Part shown: positions 1 to 7,203 of the stretch, piece after piece
How the letters are laid out: every line of letters starts with the position of its first letter
Position numbering within the stretch: position 1 is the stretch's first letter
Assembly (NCBI GenBank): GCA_900554525.1
Contig: USHL01000041.1
Span: forward strand, 1 to 9,236
DNA from: an uncultured Oscillospiraceae bacterium
GTDB lineage: Bacteria > Bacillota > Clostridia > Oscillospirales > Acutalibacteraceae
DNA length: 9,236 nucleotides
Direction of reading: 5' to 3'
Notes under the pieces: model-generated
Database searches by the model: none
What the model was told of the DNA's origin: nothing
Seen by the model: the letters and a program-made list of their open reading frames with translations, nothing else
Program-made: the position numbers and the translations under genes

Positions 1-1380
1 GCCCCGAATGAAATTTTCAACCGCTTCGGAATACTGCGGCATAATCGGCGCAAGGTATTTGCCGGCTATTTCATTGAATTTACCGTACTGCTTTTCGTTA
101 AATGCCGGAACGGTTAAAAAATAACTTCCGTTTTGTCTTTTTATTATATACCCGTCGCGAATTGCATTTGCCGCCGACTCCGTATCTTCTGTCGAACCTA
201 TATGTATAATGTCTTCACAGACATTGATATAATTAGCATACATCATCTGCCGGTATGCCATACCGCCGATACCGTTATATACCGTATGACTGAAACATCC
301 GCGGCTTCCGAGATTAGCGCTATGCTGTATTCCGATTGCTGTTCTGTGGTATTTGCCCGTCTCCATATTGCCTATATAGCACCATTCATTGCCGTCATAT
401 TTCTTCCCGAACGGAGGATACGGCAGCTTGCAGTAATGCTCGCTTGCAAAAGCAAACGCCATTGCTCCGTAAAGATAAAACAAATCTGATTCGCTTTTTT
501 CGGCTTTATAAAAATCAATTTCCGAAGCAGCCGAGGCTATGCGGTTCAAGGCGGTCAATAGCCCGTCCATAACCGGTTTCAATGACTTTTCAGCATTTTC
601 CTCACAATAAGCTCCGTATTTATCGGAAAAAATCACAAAATCAGTCTGATATTTGTTTTTTACAGTTTCAATAACAGCCTCACGTTTCAGTAAATTATTG
701 ATGCGTTCTTCAACATAATATGCCGGCACGCCGCATATCTTTGATATTTCTTCAATACTCTTTGCCTGTTCATAACAGCAATAAAGTATATTTACAGAAA
801 GTGCATCGCTGATATACACAGTCGGAAAAGGAATAGTTACGCCGTTATAGTTCCCGTTGCCGTAGATATCTAATCTCATTTTAACAGGTCTCAAAGATGT
901 TTCCGTCATTTCCGTATACTCCTTTTTCAATTTTTTTCTTGCTTCCGAAAGTCTCCAGGTGACTGTCCCTACAGGAATATTAAGCTTTTCCGAAATCTGT
1001 TTTACCGAAAGCCCGTCGTAATAATAAAAAACGATAATATCACGGTACATTGCGGAAAGCATTGCAATTTTTTCCCGAATATACCCGTATTCTTCTTCGG
1101 CGTCTTCATATTGTTCTTCATATAAAAAACTATTCAGTACATCGTAAGAATACATTTCGCGCTGTTTTTTCCTGTGTCTGCAAAAGCTTTTGGCTATATT
1201 GTTTGCCACACCCCAAAGCCACGGCTCGAATTTATCATCATCCTTTAATTTAGAAAGCTCACTGACGGCCGTAAACAATATTTCCTGTGACAGCTCTTCG
1301 GCTTCTTCGCGGGAAAACGTACGCCTGACGGCAAAACCGTAAATTCTTTCAATATAATTTTCGATAACATTTACATCCAC
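1..1380 (-). CDS. ECF-type RNA polymerase sigma factor with long C-terminal extension (partial, runs off left edge)
   Basis: The minus-strand frame is open for 460 codons from a GTG at 1380-1378 to the window edge, with no stop, so the gene's 3' end is missing. The start is supported by an AAAGGAGG ribosome binding site 8 bases upstream and an in-frame TGA just before it. Residues about 5-75 look like sigma region 2 (EEAEELSQEI, then EPWLWGVANNIAKSFCRHRKK). Residues about 100-155 look like sigma region 4 with a helix-turn-helix (LSVKQISEKLNIPVGTVTWR, followed by LSEARKKLKK). A usual ECF sigma factor would end near residue 160-190. Here at least 300 more residues follow. Residues about 188-255 read like a winged helix (SIEEISKICGVPAYYVEERI, then NNLLKREAVIE). 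Residues about 400-430 may hold another small wing-like unit. I see no membrane segment. No anti-sigma gene is visible, though one could lie beyond the left edge. The sigma assignment is strong; the role of the extension is unknown. Confidence 0.88.
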   Translation of the reverse strand, partial: MDVNVIENYIERIYGFAVRRTFSREEAEELSQEILFTAVSELSKLKDDDKFEPWLWGVANNIAKSFCRHRKKQREMYSYDVLNSFLYEEQYEDAEEEYGYIREKIAMLSAMYRDIIVFYYYDGLSVKQISEKLNIPVGTVTWRLSEARKKLKKEYTEMTETSLRPVKMRLDIYGNGNYNGVTIPFPTVYISDALSVNILYCCYEQAKSIEEISKICGVPAYYVEERINNLLKREAVIETVKNKYQTDFVIFSDKYGAYCEENAEKSLKPVMDGLLTALNRIASAASEIDFYKAEKSESDLFYLYGAMAFAFASEHYCKLPYPPFGKKYDGNEWCYIGNMETGKYHRTAIGIQHSANLGSRGCFSHTVYNGIGGMAYRQMMYANYINVCEDIIHIGSTEDTESAANAIRDGYIIKRQNGSYFLTVPAFNEKQYGKFNEIAGKYLAPIMPQYSEAVENFIRG

Positions 1381-1451
1381 AGCATCCCCCTCCTTTCATT
1401 TATAAAGTGCGGAATCCTTCACTTTAATTGGGTGTTTTTTACTAAAACATT
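1381..1451 (-). promoter_or_regulatory. Putative promoter, inverted repeat and ribosome binding site of the sigma factor gene
   Basis: On the minus strand a TATAAA hexamer (1399-1404) sits 17 bases after TTAAAG (1422-1427). This is a good -10 but only a weak -35 by sigma-A standards. An inverted repeat TAAAGTG / CACTTTA (1403-1409 and 1420-1426, 10-base spacer) covers the spacer and overlaps both elements. The ribosome binding site AAAGGAGG follows directly. The inverted repeat could be an operator for autoregulation or for another regulator. I found no classical ECF promoter motif (AAC plus CGT). The promoter is a weak call; the inverted repeat is seen directly. Confidence 0.4.
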
Positions 1452-1483
1452 ATTAACCGCAGGAATATATTCCCGCGGTTAAT
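1452..1483 (-). terminator. Rho-independent terminator after the GHL10 lipoprotein gene
   Basis: The arms at 1452-1466 and 1469-1483 form a 15-pair stem around a 2-base centre. The only mismatch on the plus strand (A1461 with C1474) becomes a G-U wobble in RNA made from the minus strand, which supports minus-strand use. The stem begins 12 bases after the lipoprotein gene's TAA. The following minus-strand sequence (AATGTTTTAG) is only a modest U-tract, so some readthrough into the sigma factor gene is possible. Confidence 0.7.
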
Positions 1484-1495
1484 GCTTATCGTAAA

Positions 1496-2704
1496 TTATT
1501 GCTCACATTTTTCTATATACTCCGCCAAATTTTCCCGCTGCCTGGTATTAAGCTCCTGCTCACCGAAAAGCGAGCTGTAGGAAAACAGTACATAGCCCGC
1601 CACACGGTCGCTTTCATAGCAATTCTCCACCTGACGTGCAATGATATCATCATCGCTCTGCCACTCCGCCTTATCGCTTTCGGCATCAGTTCCGATTTTA
1701 TAGCTTGCAAGGCCTATAAGTAATCCCACATCGTCATTGCATTCCACCAGCGCCTCCCACTCGTTCAGCAGGTTTTCAAAGGAAAATGCCGGATTGGGAT
1801 ATTCAAAGCCGAAATAAAGCTGAGGAATGATATAATCGACACAGCCGCTTTCAACCCAGCTTTTAACGTCGGCATAAAGATTGTTGTAATTGTTCTCTAT
1901 CGACGCGGCAGGGCTTACGGTAAAGAGAATGTCCTTGTCGTAAAATTTTACGGCGGTATAGCATCCGCTTATCAGCGCGTTTACATTAGCCCGCCGCCAC
2001 TCATCGAGCGCAAGCGAATTTTCCGTTTCCGATTTGTATTTCGCGTAGCTTTCGGCATCAAAGGAGTCGTCGGTCGTAGGATAAAAATAGTCATCGAAAT
2101 GTATACCGGCAACCTCGTAGTTTTCAAGTATTTCGCGTATGCCGTTTATGACCAGCTCCCGTACCTCATATTCCGCCGGGTTAAGATAAATACCGTTGGC
2201 TTTCACAACGTTTACATCGTTTTCGGATTTATCGTCGCTGAGCCATTTATAGGCCGGACTGTCCTTATCAAGAGCGGTTATTTCCGTAGAGGAGGTAAGC
2301 ACCCGATATGGGTTAATCCATGCATGCACCCTTATTCCGTTTTGACGGCAGGTATCTACTATGTATTCAAAAATATCAAAATCATATTTTTCAGCCCTCG
2401 AAATCAACGGAAAATATTCAGACGGAAAAAGCGAATCGCAATAGGCACGGACATGCACATATAAATTTTCTATTTTCAAACCTTTACAGTTTTCTACTAC
2501 TTTTTCAAATTCTTTTTTAAAGCCGTCTGTGCTGTCAAGCATGGAATTTATCTCGCTGAATGAAAGCCATACGCCGCTTGAAGACGTGTTTTCAAGGCTT
2601 TGCGGCTCTTCGGACGGAGCAGGCACCGAGCTTATATTCTGAGCTGAGCTGCAGCCGCACAGCAGCAGAAAGAGAGCCAGTATAACAGCCACTGATTTTT
2701 TCAT
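1496..2704 (-). CDS. GHL10 (DUF187/YngK-like) family lipoprotein, predicted glycoside hydrolase fold
   Basis: The 402-residue protein starts with a lipoprotein signal: KK, a hydrophobic stretch, then LLCGC with the likely lipidated Cys18. A Ser/Pro/Glu-rich linker to about residue 44 follows, so the protein should be anchored outside the membrane. Residues about 45-395 match the GHL10 domain (PF02638): GVWLSFSEI near 44, HAWINPYRV at 127-135, GIHFDDYFYP at 200-209, FTVSP at 261-265, and DYIIPQLYFGFEYP at 290-303. The Asp pair in HFDDYFYP is the most conserved acidic site of the family. Members are predicted TIM-barrel enzymes acting on cell-wall or other glycans, but the substrate here cannot be read from sequence. 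The ATG is served by GAGGG overlapping the stop of the upstream gene, which suggests translational coupling. The length is typical for a single-domain member. Family assignment is firm; enzymatic activity is inferred. Confidence 0.9.
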   Translation of the reverse strand: MKKSVAVILALFLLLCGCSSAQNISSVPAPSEEPQSLENTSSSGVWLSFSEINSMLDSTDGFKKEFEKVVENCKGLKIENLYVHVRAYCDSLFPSEYFPLISRAEKYDFDIFEYIVDTCRQNGIRVHAWINPYRVLTSSTEITALDKDSPAYKWLSDDKSENDVNVVKANGIYLNPAEYEVRELVINGIREILENYEVAGIHFDDYFYPTTDDSFDAESYAKYKSETENSLALDEWRRANVNALISGCYTAVKFYDKDILFTVSPAASIENNYNNLYADVKSWVESGCVDYIIPQLYFGFEYPNPAFSFENLLNEWEALVECNDDVGLLIGLASYKIGTDAESDKAEWQSDDDIIARQVENCYESDRVAGYVLFSYSSLFGEQELNTRQRENLAEYIEKCEQ

Positions 2705-2709
2705 AAACT

Positions 2710-4095
2710 TTACCCTCGCAATACGGCATTTCTGAAGTATATCATAATTTCTTCAAGTGAAAAAGCATCGTCGGCTTTAAGAGTTATGTAAACCGACCTG
2801 ACAGCATGCATATGGGGAATAATCCGCACCGATTTGAACGTTCCGCATCCGTTATCTATATCCGGCAGGCCGAGATTGATTCGTTCCGTGTTTCTGCCGT
2901 TGATCGATACTTCTATCTGTCCCTTCGCCGCAACCGAAATAAAAATATTTTCGAGCTGCTTCTTTTCCGAAATTCCGAAATCGAAATTCTTAGTTGAAAA
3001 ACCGCATTTTATTTTCTTTTTTAAAATTTTGCCGTCAGGCAATCTTATAATATCGGTATAACCTTCAAAGACAGCCGCGCAGCATACATCGCCGTAAAAG
3101 GCTATTATTCCGTTCCCGCCCGGTAGGCCGCAAAGCAGCCGAATGTCGCCGAAATCCCAGCAAAAACACTTGAGCTTTTCGGTTTCAGCAGTATCAATTA
3201 TAACAGCTTTTTGACCAGATATCAACAAATAACAACCATTTACATCTATGGCAAACTTATTCTTTCCAAGTTCGGAGGCAAGCGGGCAAAGCACCGAAAT
3301 AACTCTTCCGTTAAAAAGACACACTTCGTTATTCGGACTGAGCCAAATCGGATATCCACCGCAATTAACGGCAGTTTTGGGGTTATTACAGCCTATCTCG
3401 CAAATCTGAAAAAGATCCCGGCTCACTAAATCAAATATAAAAACAGCGCTTTCTTTAAATACAATAAGTTTTTCCTTATATTCCAAAAAACCCGTTATCT
3501 TTTCCCTGTTTCCTACCGAACAAAGCTCACAAAATTTATGCGGTGCGTAATCCTCAGCCGCAAACATCCGGTTTCCCTCGGTCAAAAATACGGTGCCGCC
3601 AAAAGAAATTACATTTTCCGTCTTTACTGCAAGCTCTGCCTTAATGCTCCATTCTCCGGTATCTTCGCAAAATATGTAAACATTACTTTTATCCTCAAAC
3701 GCCGCGATTGCATAAGCTTCACCCGCAGAATAAAAAAATATTCTTTCAGGCCGTTTATCAAATAAAAGAGTTCCCGCCTCAAGCACCATTTGCTTTGACA
3801 AGAAAAATATTTTGACTCTGAGAGGACTGTCCAAGGCCGTCAGCACCCTATATTTTTCTCCCTTAAAAATTATCTCGCCCGCAGGGTTCAATCCCGCATA
3901 CCGGATAATCGCTGTGTCCTTTGCCGCAATACCGGGCCGCGTCTTCAGAGTTCCGTTTTCAAACCATACATTTACACCCCCTGTCAACTGATTGTCACCC
4001 ACACGATAAGGCTCGTCTGAAAGGTTGATACCACCGTTTAACTTTCTTATCCTGAATGTCTGCACCGATGTGCGGCGCAAAAAATTAAATTTCAC
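2710..4095 (-). CDS. Phage-like beta-propeller structural protein homologue, function unknown
   Basis: This 461-residue protein has no signal peptide or membrane segment. Its start (residues 17-55) has the pattern seen at the N-terminus of phage neck/stopper-type and P22 gp10-like proteins: LNGGINLSDEPYRVGDNQ, then NVWFENGTLKTRPGI. The middle (about 60-340) contains short beta-rich repeats like propeller blades. One section reads ITGFLEYKEKLIVFKE and later GGYPIWLSPNNEVCLFNGR, again typical of those phage proteins. The last 100 residues or so (FDFG near the start, then beta strands ending in IMIYFRNAVLRG) resemble their C-terminal beta-sandwich. The protein looks full length, not decayed. It is the first gene of a two-gene unit with the GHL10 lipoprotein gene, 5 bases apart. 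The GTG start at 4095 has AAGGCGG 9 bases upstream. The phage relationship is by eye and needs a profile search; no other phage gene is present. Its host role is unknown. Confidence 0.6.
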   Translation of the reverse strand: MKFNFLRRTSVQTFRIRKLNGGINLSDEPYRVGDNQLTGGVNVWFENGTLKTRPGIAAKDTAIIRYAGLNPAGEIIFKGEKYRVLTALDSPLRVKIFFLSKQMVLEAGTLLFDKRPERIFFYSAGEAYAIAAFEDKSNVYIFCEDTGEWSIKAELAVKTENVISFGGTVFLTEGNRMFAAEDYAPHKFCELCSVGNREKITGFLEYKEKLIVFKESAVFIFDLVSRDLFQICEIGCNNPKTAVNCGGYPIWLSPNNEVCLFNGRVISVLCPLASELGKNKFAIDVNGCYLLISGQKAVIIDTAETEKLKCFCWDFGDIRLLCGLPGGNGIIAFYGDVCCAAVFEGYTDIIRLPDGKILKKKIKCGFSTKNFDFGISEKKQLENIFISVAAKGQIEVSINGRNTERINLGLPDIDNGCGTFKSVRIIPHMHAVRSVYITLKADDAFSLEEIMIYFRNAVLRG

Positions 4096-4130
4096 TGTGC
4101 CCTGCCGCCTTAAATTTCATCTTAATAAAT

Positions 4131-4160
4131 TCTATAGTTATAATAATCACTATATGACAA
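4131..4160 (-). promoter_or_regulatory. Putative sigma-A promoter of the propeller-lipoprotein operon
   Basis: On the minus strand TTGTCA (4155-4160, five of six matches to TTGACA) lies 18 bases before TATAGA (4131-4136, four of six matches to TATAAT). The -35 hexamer touches the distal arm of the terminator of the preceding gene, so the two signals are packed together. The GTG start of the 461-residue protein lies about 36 bases downstream of the -10. Confidence 0.5.
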
Positions 4161-4186
4161 AAGAACGGGATTTCTCCCGCTCTTTT
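4159..4186 (-). terminator. Rho-independent terminator after the FAD oxidoreductase gene
   Basis: The arms 4159-4170 and 4175-4186 form a 12-pair stem with a 4-base loop, two bases after the oxidoreductase stop codon. The single plus-strand mismatch (A4165 with C4180) becomes a G-U pair in minus-strand RNA. The descending arm ends in TTCTTTT on the minus strand, a usable U-tract. Confidence 0.8.
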
Positions 4187-4188
4187 AA

Positions 4189-5505
4189 TTATACCAAAGC
4201 GCCCTCGTCAATCAGCAGCCTTTTTAATTCTTTCACATCTATATCGCGTGGTTCTGTACCGCTTCGCACAGCCAATGCCGCCGCAGTGCCGGCCGCCTGT
4301 CCCAATGCCATACACGAAACCATCACCCTGCTTGAGGAAAGCGCCTCTCTGGTAACTGAAATGCATCGACCCGCCGCAAGCAGACCGTCTGTCTTTTCAG
4401 GGATAAGGCACCGGTAAGGAATCGTATAATATTTGCCGCGGTCAAGCGGCGTATGCTCGGTTGTTTCACCGGGGCTGTGCATATCAAACATATAATTGTT
4501 GCGCATTACCGAATCTTCAAATTCGGTATAGTTTGTGATATCCTGTTTTGTCAAAGTGTATACCCCGCGCAGACGTCTGCTTTCCCGCAGGCCGATCTGT
4601 ATGCCGCTGTTTTTTACATAACAGTTTTCATAGCCCTTCATATATTTACGGAAATACCTCACAATTTCGAATATCTGTCTGCGGCATTCAAGCTCCGCGG
4701 CGGTCAGATCCCATGCATTTGTTGAATCTCCCGGGCATCGGGTTGCATTGCAGTAAACTTCATTTTTATGAAATCCCGCAAAAAGTCCGAAACCGTCATG
4801 CTTTACCGGATATTTACCCTCGGCATAAAGCTTTTTATGCAAGGCACGCTGTTCCGCCGTCAAAGTGACCGGCCACTGGCCGACCGCAGCATTTGCAAGT
4901 ACAAAAGTGAGTGTCATAGGCTGAACAATATCGCCGCTTTCCTGTTCAAAAGCTGCACCGGAATATGCAATTACATCTCCGTCTCCGGTGGCATCGATTA
5001 TCACCTTGGACTTTAAAAGCTGACGCCCCGATTTATTTTCGACGATTATCCCATTAAGCTTATTATGTTCCGTGACAGCGCCGACTATCATTGTATGCAG
5101 CAATATTCCGACCCCGTTTTGCTCACAGAATTTCTGCGCAGCATATTTGCAGATTTCAGGCTCCTGACGTATATGTCCGTATTTTTCGGGTTCAAAATCC
5201 GCTTCTCCCGGTTCCTGCATCGTTCCACCCATGCTCCGTATGAACTTTGCAAATTCATAAGGTGCTCCCCTGACCGCCAAATGCCCCGCCATATCGCTGA
5301 ACTGCCGTAAATTCATAACGCCGCCGGCAGTCATCATACCGCCTATACAGCCATGCTTTTCAACCAAAAGGACCTTATCAGCTCCGGCGCGCCGGGCGGA
5401 TACAGCGGCAATCAGGCCGGCAGGACCCGCACCTGCAACAATAACATCCCCGGTGTAAGCAACAGGTATTTCACGTGCTGCTTCTATATACGTATCCATA
5501 ACCAC
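4189..5505 (-). CDS. FAD-dependent oxidoreductase, FAD_oxidored (PF12831) type
   Basis: A cytosolic flavoprotein of about 436-438 residues. The N-terminal dinucleotide fold is clear: VIVAGAGPAGLIAA with GxGxxG at Gly25, Gly27 and Gly30, the ribose-binding Glu49 in LLVEKHG, and then GGMMTAGGV. A second FAD-contact segment, VIIDATGDGDV, lies near residue 170-180. The C-terminal FAD motif GLLAAGRCIS, followed by an Ala/Gly-rich helix (ALGQAAGTAAALA), is at about 380-415. This arrangement matches the PF12831 family, found in many gut clostridia; substrates of most members are unknown. The longest frame begins with GTG at 5505. ATG at 5499 (MDTYIEAARE) is an alternative start with AGAG about 9 bases upstream, and I slightly prefer it. 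The gene stands alone between its own promoter and terminator, so its neighbours say little about its substrate. The family call is strong; the reaction is not known. Confidence 0.88.
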   Translation of the reverse strand: MVMDTYIEAAREIPVAYTGDVIVAGAGPAGLIAAVSARRAGADKVLLVEKHGCIGGMMTAGGVMNLRQFSDMAGHLAVRGAPYEFAKFIRSMGGTMQEPGEADFEPEKYGHIRQEPEICKYAAQKFCEQNGVGILLHTMIVGAVTEHNKLNGIIVENKSGRQLLKSKVIIDATGDGDVIAYSGAAFEQESGDIVQPMTLTFVLANAAVGQWPVTLTAEQRALHKKLYAEGKYPVKHDGFGLFAGFHKNEVYCNATRCPGDSTNAWDLTAAELECRRQIFEIVRYFRKYMKGYENCYVKNSGIQIGLRESRRLRGVYTLTKQDITNYTEFEDSVMRNNYMFDMHSPGETTEHTPLDRGKYYTIPYRCLIPEKTDGLLAAGRCISVTREALSSSRVMVSCMALGQAAGTAAALAVRSGTEPRDIDVKELKRLLIDEGALV

Positions 5506-5533
5506 TCACTCTTTTCTTGATATTTTCAAGTTT

Positions 5534-5563
5534 ATTTTATCAATTATTCTTTTTATCTGTCAA
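5534..5563 (-). promoter_or_regulatory. Sigma-A promoter of the FAD oxidoreductase gene
   Basis: On the minus strand a perfect TTGACA (5558-5563) is followed after 18 bases by TAAAAT (5534-5539), which is preceded by TGA, giving an extended -10. The 9-base sequence AATAATTGA occurs twice, exactly 20 bases apart (5560-5568 and 5540-5548). One copy runs into the -35 and the other ends at the -10, so the pair could be an operator. The whole region is very A+T rich. Confidence 0.7.
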
Positions 5564-5614
5564 TTATTTTGTATATTTTTATTATAACATAGTAAAAATA
5601 TTACATTTTATATT

Positions 5615-5651
5615 AAAAGGGACTGCCGTTGAATCAACGGCAGTCCCTTTT
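5615..5651. terminator. Strong hairpin terminator of the pseudaminic acid operon, symmetrical
   Basis: The arms 5615-5630 and 5636-5651 pair perfectly over 16 bases (AAAAGGGACTGCCGTT and its complement) around a 5-base loop. The A-run on one side and T-run on the other allow termination in both directions. It lies about 50 bases after the stop of pseG and ahead of the oxidoreductase promoter, so its main job is to end minus-strand transcription of the pse genes. Confidence 0.92.
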
Positions 5652-5701
5652 ATCTGCGGAAATATTCCCGTAATCAATTAAAAGTATAATATAAACTAAT
5701 C

Positions 5702-6739
5702 TCAATCTGACAGATTCATTATTCTTTCTGCAAGACGTTCACAGCCGCGGCCGTCCACTGTACTCTGCATCCTTTTGGAAACTGCCGCACGGTAACTCAG
5801 ATCTTTCCGTTTTGAAGCTATAAAATCCGAGATAAAGTCCAAAACCTCCGTTATGCTGTTTCTGACATCACCGGCATACGGCATCAAACCAAGCGCCGCA
5901 AGTTTTTCGGCGGCGAAAAGCTGATTATCGGCCAATGTGTAAACTACGGACGGAAGACCGCAGGCAAGCAGCTCATATACCGTCACTCCGCCGGCTGTCA
6001 CCGCCATGTCGCATTTCTTCATATAATCCGAAATATTACTGATATTATACAATAAACAGACGTTTTTGCACTCGCCCCATTTTTCCTCAAGCGCCGGCTT
6101 GTTAGAATTGTATTTACCTATGATAACATAATATTCCAAGGCATCGAACCAGTCACAGCGGCTCAAAAAATCCAGAAGCTTTCCGGCAACGTTAAAATTA
6201 TCTGTTCCGCCCGTAGACACTAAAATCTTTTTTGCAGATTCTCCGTAACTGCGTGAAACCGAAGAAAACTCTTTCCTTAACGGAACATATTTACATCCCA
6301 ACGCGAAATCGGTGCTGGCGCCGGCCTTAAAGTATGACTCCCGATAATTCATATCCTCCGCGTAAATACTGTAATTTACCAGCAAATCGACCGGATATGC
6401 AAAGCTGTTTATATCATCAATATAAACTGTCCTTGTTTTCTCCCGCAGTTTATTAAGGTATGATTCGGTCACATAATATGAATCAATCACCAAAGTCTTT
6501 ATGTTATTTTTCTGTATCTCGGCAATAACAATATCTTCTTCACTTTCGAGATTATTCCACTGTGTGCCGAGACTTATAAACTCAAAGCCTCTGCTCACAA
6601 TAAGAGCTTCCTGCCCCTTATCTGCCGATATAAAAACGCAGTCTGCACCCTTTCTGCGCAAAGTCTCGGCTATTGACAGACATCTCATAATATGTCCGGT
6701 GCCTATCTGCGCGTTTCCGTCGGCTCTGAAACCTATCAT
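5702..6739 (-). CDS. pseG: PseG-like UDP-2,4-diacetamido-2,4,6-trideoxy-beta-L-altropyranose hydrolase
   Basis: PseG removes UDP from the diacetamido-trideoxy-altrose intermediate, freeing the sugar for PseI. It is a cytosolic enzyme related to the MurG glycosyltransferase fold. The N-terminus FRADGNAQIGTGHIMRCL holds the glycine-rich loop and His16, in the position of the catalytic His17 of the Campylobacter enzyme. Other family marks are LVIDSY at 83-88, STGGTD at 175-180, TAGGVTVYELLACGLP at 248-263 and VDGRG at 328-332. At 345 residues it is somewhat longer than the Campylobacter protein (about 274) but normal for Gram-positive versions, some of which are fused to PseH; here the acetyltransferase is a separate gene just upstream. 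The ATG lies 6 bases after that gene's stop, with GGTGA as a modest ribosome binding site. The gene is last in the operon and is followed by a terminator. Confidence 0.88.
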   Translation of the reverse strand: MIGFRADGNAQIGTGHIMRCLSIAETLRRKGADCVFISADKGQEALIVSRGFEFISLGTQWNNLESEEDIVIAEIQKNNIKTLVIDSYYVTESYLNKLREKTRTVYIDDINSFAYPVDLLVNYSIYAEDMNYRESYFKAGASTDFALGCKYVPLRKEFSSVSRSYGESAKKILVSTGGTDNFNVAGKLLDFLSRCDWFDALEYYVIIGKYNSNKPALEEKWGECKNVCLLYNISNISDYMKKCDMAVTAGGVTVYELLACGLPSVVYTLADNQLFAAEKLAALGLMPYAGDVRNSITEVLDFISDFIASKRKDLSYRAAVSKRMQSTVDGRGCERLAERIMNLSD

Positions 6740-6745
6740 ACAAAT

Positions 6746-7201
6746 TCACCGTATTTTCTTGCTGTATTCGATGCGATCCTGCAAAACTTTCTTTTTAAAA
6801 CCGTTTTTTTCAAAGCATCTCTGAGATGCAATATTCTCAGGCTTTACATATCCCACCAAATATTTTACGTTTTGTGCCGGCTTCAGGCCGCCTATAATTT
6901 CCTCGGTCTGCCTGATAATTTCAGACCCGTAACCCTTACCGCGATGCTCTTCAGCAATACTGTAGCTAATTACTGCCGTTTCACCGTCAAGCTCCAGCCG
7001 CAGCTGACCGACATTATCATTATCTTTTTTGCATATAAAAATCTGACAGTCAGGGTCATTGAGCTTTGAAGACAACCATTTTATATGTGTATCATAAGAA
7101 ATAGCTTCCGTATGAAAGGCATTTCTGCGAACTTGACCGTCATTGGCCCATTCAAATAAAAGGAGCGCATGCTCTTTGCCGGCTTTAATAAAATCCAACA
7201 T
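6746..7201 (-). CDS. pseH: GNAT N-acetyltransferase, probable PseH
   Basis: A 151-residue single-domain GNAT protein. The acetyl-CoA pyrophosphate loop is RGKGYG at 87-92, and the C-terminal NIASQRCFEKNGF (123-135) is the usual GNAT alpha4 segment. The N-terminal part, NAFHTEAISYDTHIKWLSSK, resembles PseH and PseH-like domains, which acetylate the 4-amino group of UDP-4-amino-4,6-dideoxy-beta-L-AltNAc. Its length is close to Campylobacter PseH (157). GNAT sequences alone are poor guides to substrate, but the position between pseI and pseG makes the PseH role likely. The ATG lies 2 bases after the pseI stop, and AAGGA within the last pseI codons serves as ribosome binding site. Sure of GNAT; less sure of the exact sugar. 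Confidence 0.82.
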   Translation of the reverse strand: MLDFIKAGKEHALLLFEWANDGQVRRNAFHTEAISYDTHIKWLSSKLNDPDCQIFICKKDNDNVGQLRLELDGETAVISYSIAEEHRGKGYGSEIIRQTEEIIGGLKPAQNVKYLVGYVKPENIASQRCFEKNGFKKKVLQDRIEYSKKIR

Positions 7202-7203
7202 AA

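Noticed and set aside
133..489. Plus-strand open frame of 118 codons at the left edge
   Set aside because: It lies wholly within the minus-strand sigma factor frame, which is open for 460 codons with clear motifs; the plus frame has no recognisable domain.
2099..2464. Plus-strand open frame of 121 codons
   Set aside because: It is antisense to the well-supported GHL10 lipoprotein gene and shows no domain or ribosome binding site of note.
2710..4095. A prophage in the window, suggested by the phage-like propeller protein
   Set aside because: No capsid, terminase, portal, tail, integrase or lysis gene is present; the neighbours are host-type genes with their own signals.
4025..4417. Plus-strand open frame of 130 codons
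   Set aside because: It crosses the terminator and runs antisense into the FAD oxidoreductase; the translation is low-complexity and unlike any family I know.
6692..7069. Plus-strand open frame of 125 codons over pseG and pseH
   Set aside because: Antisense shadow of two clear pse genes with no supporting features.
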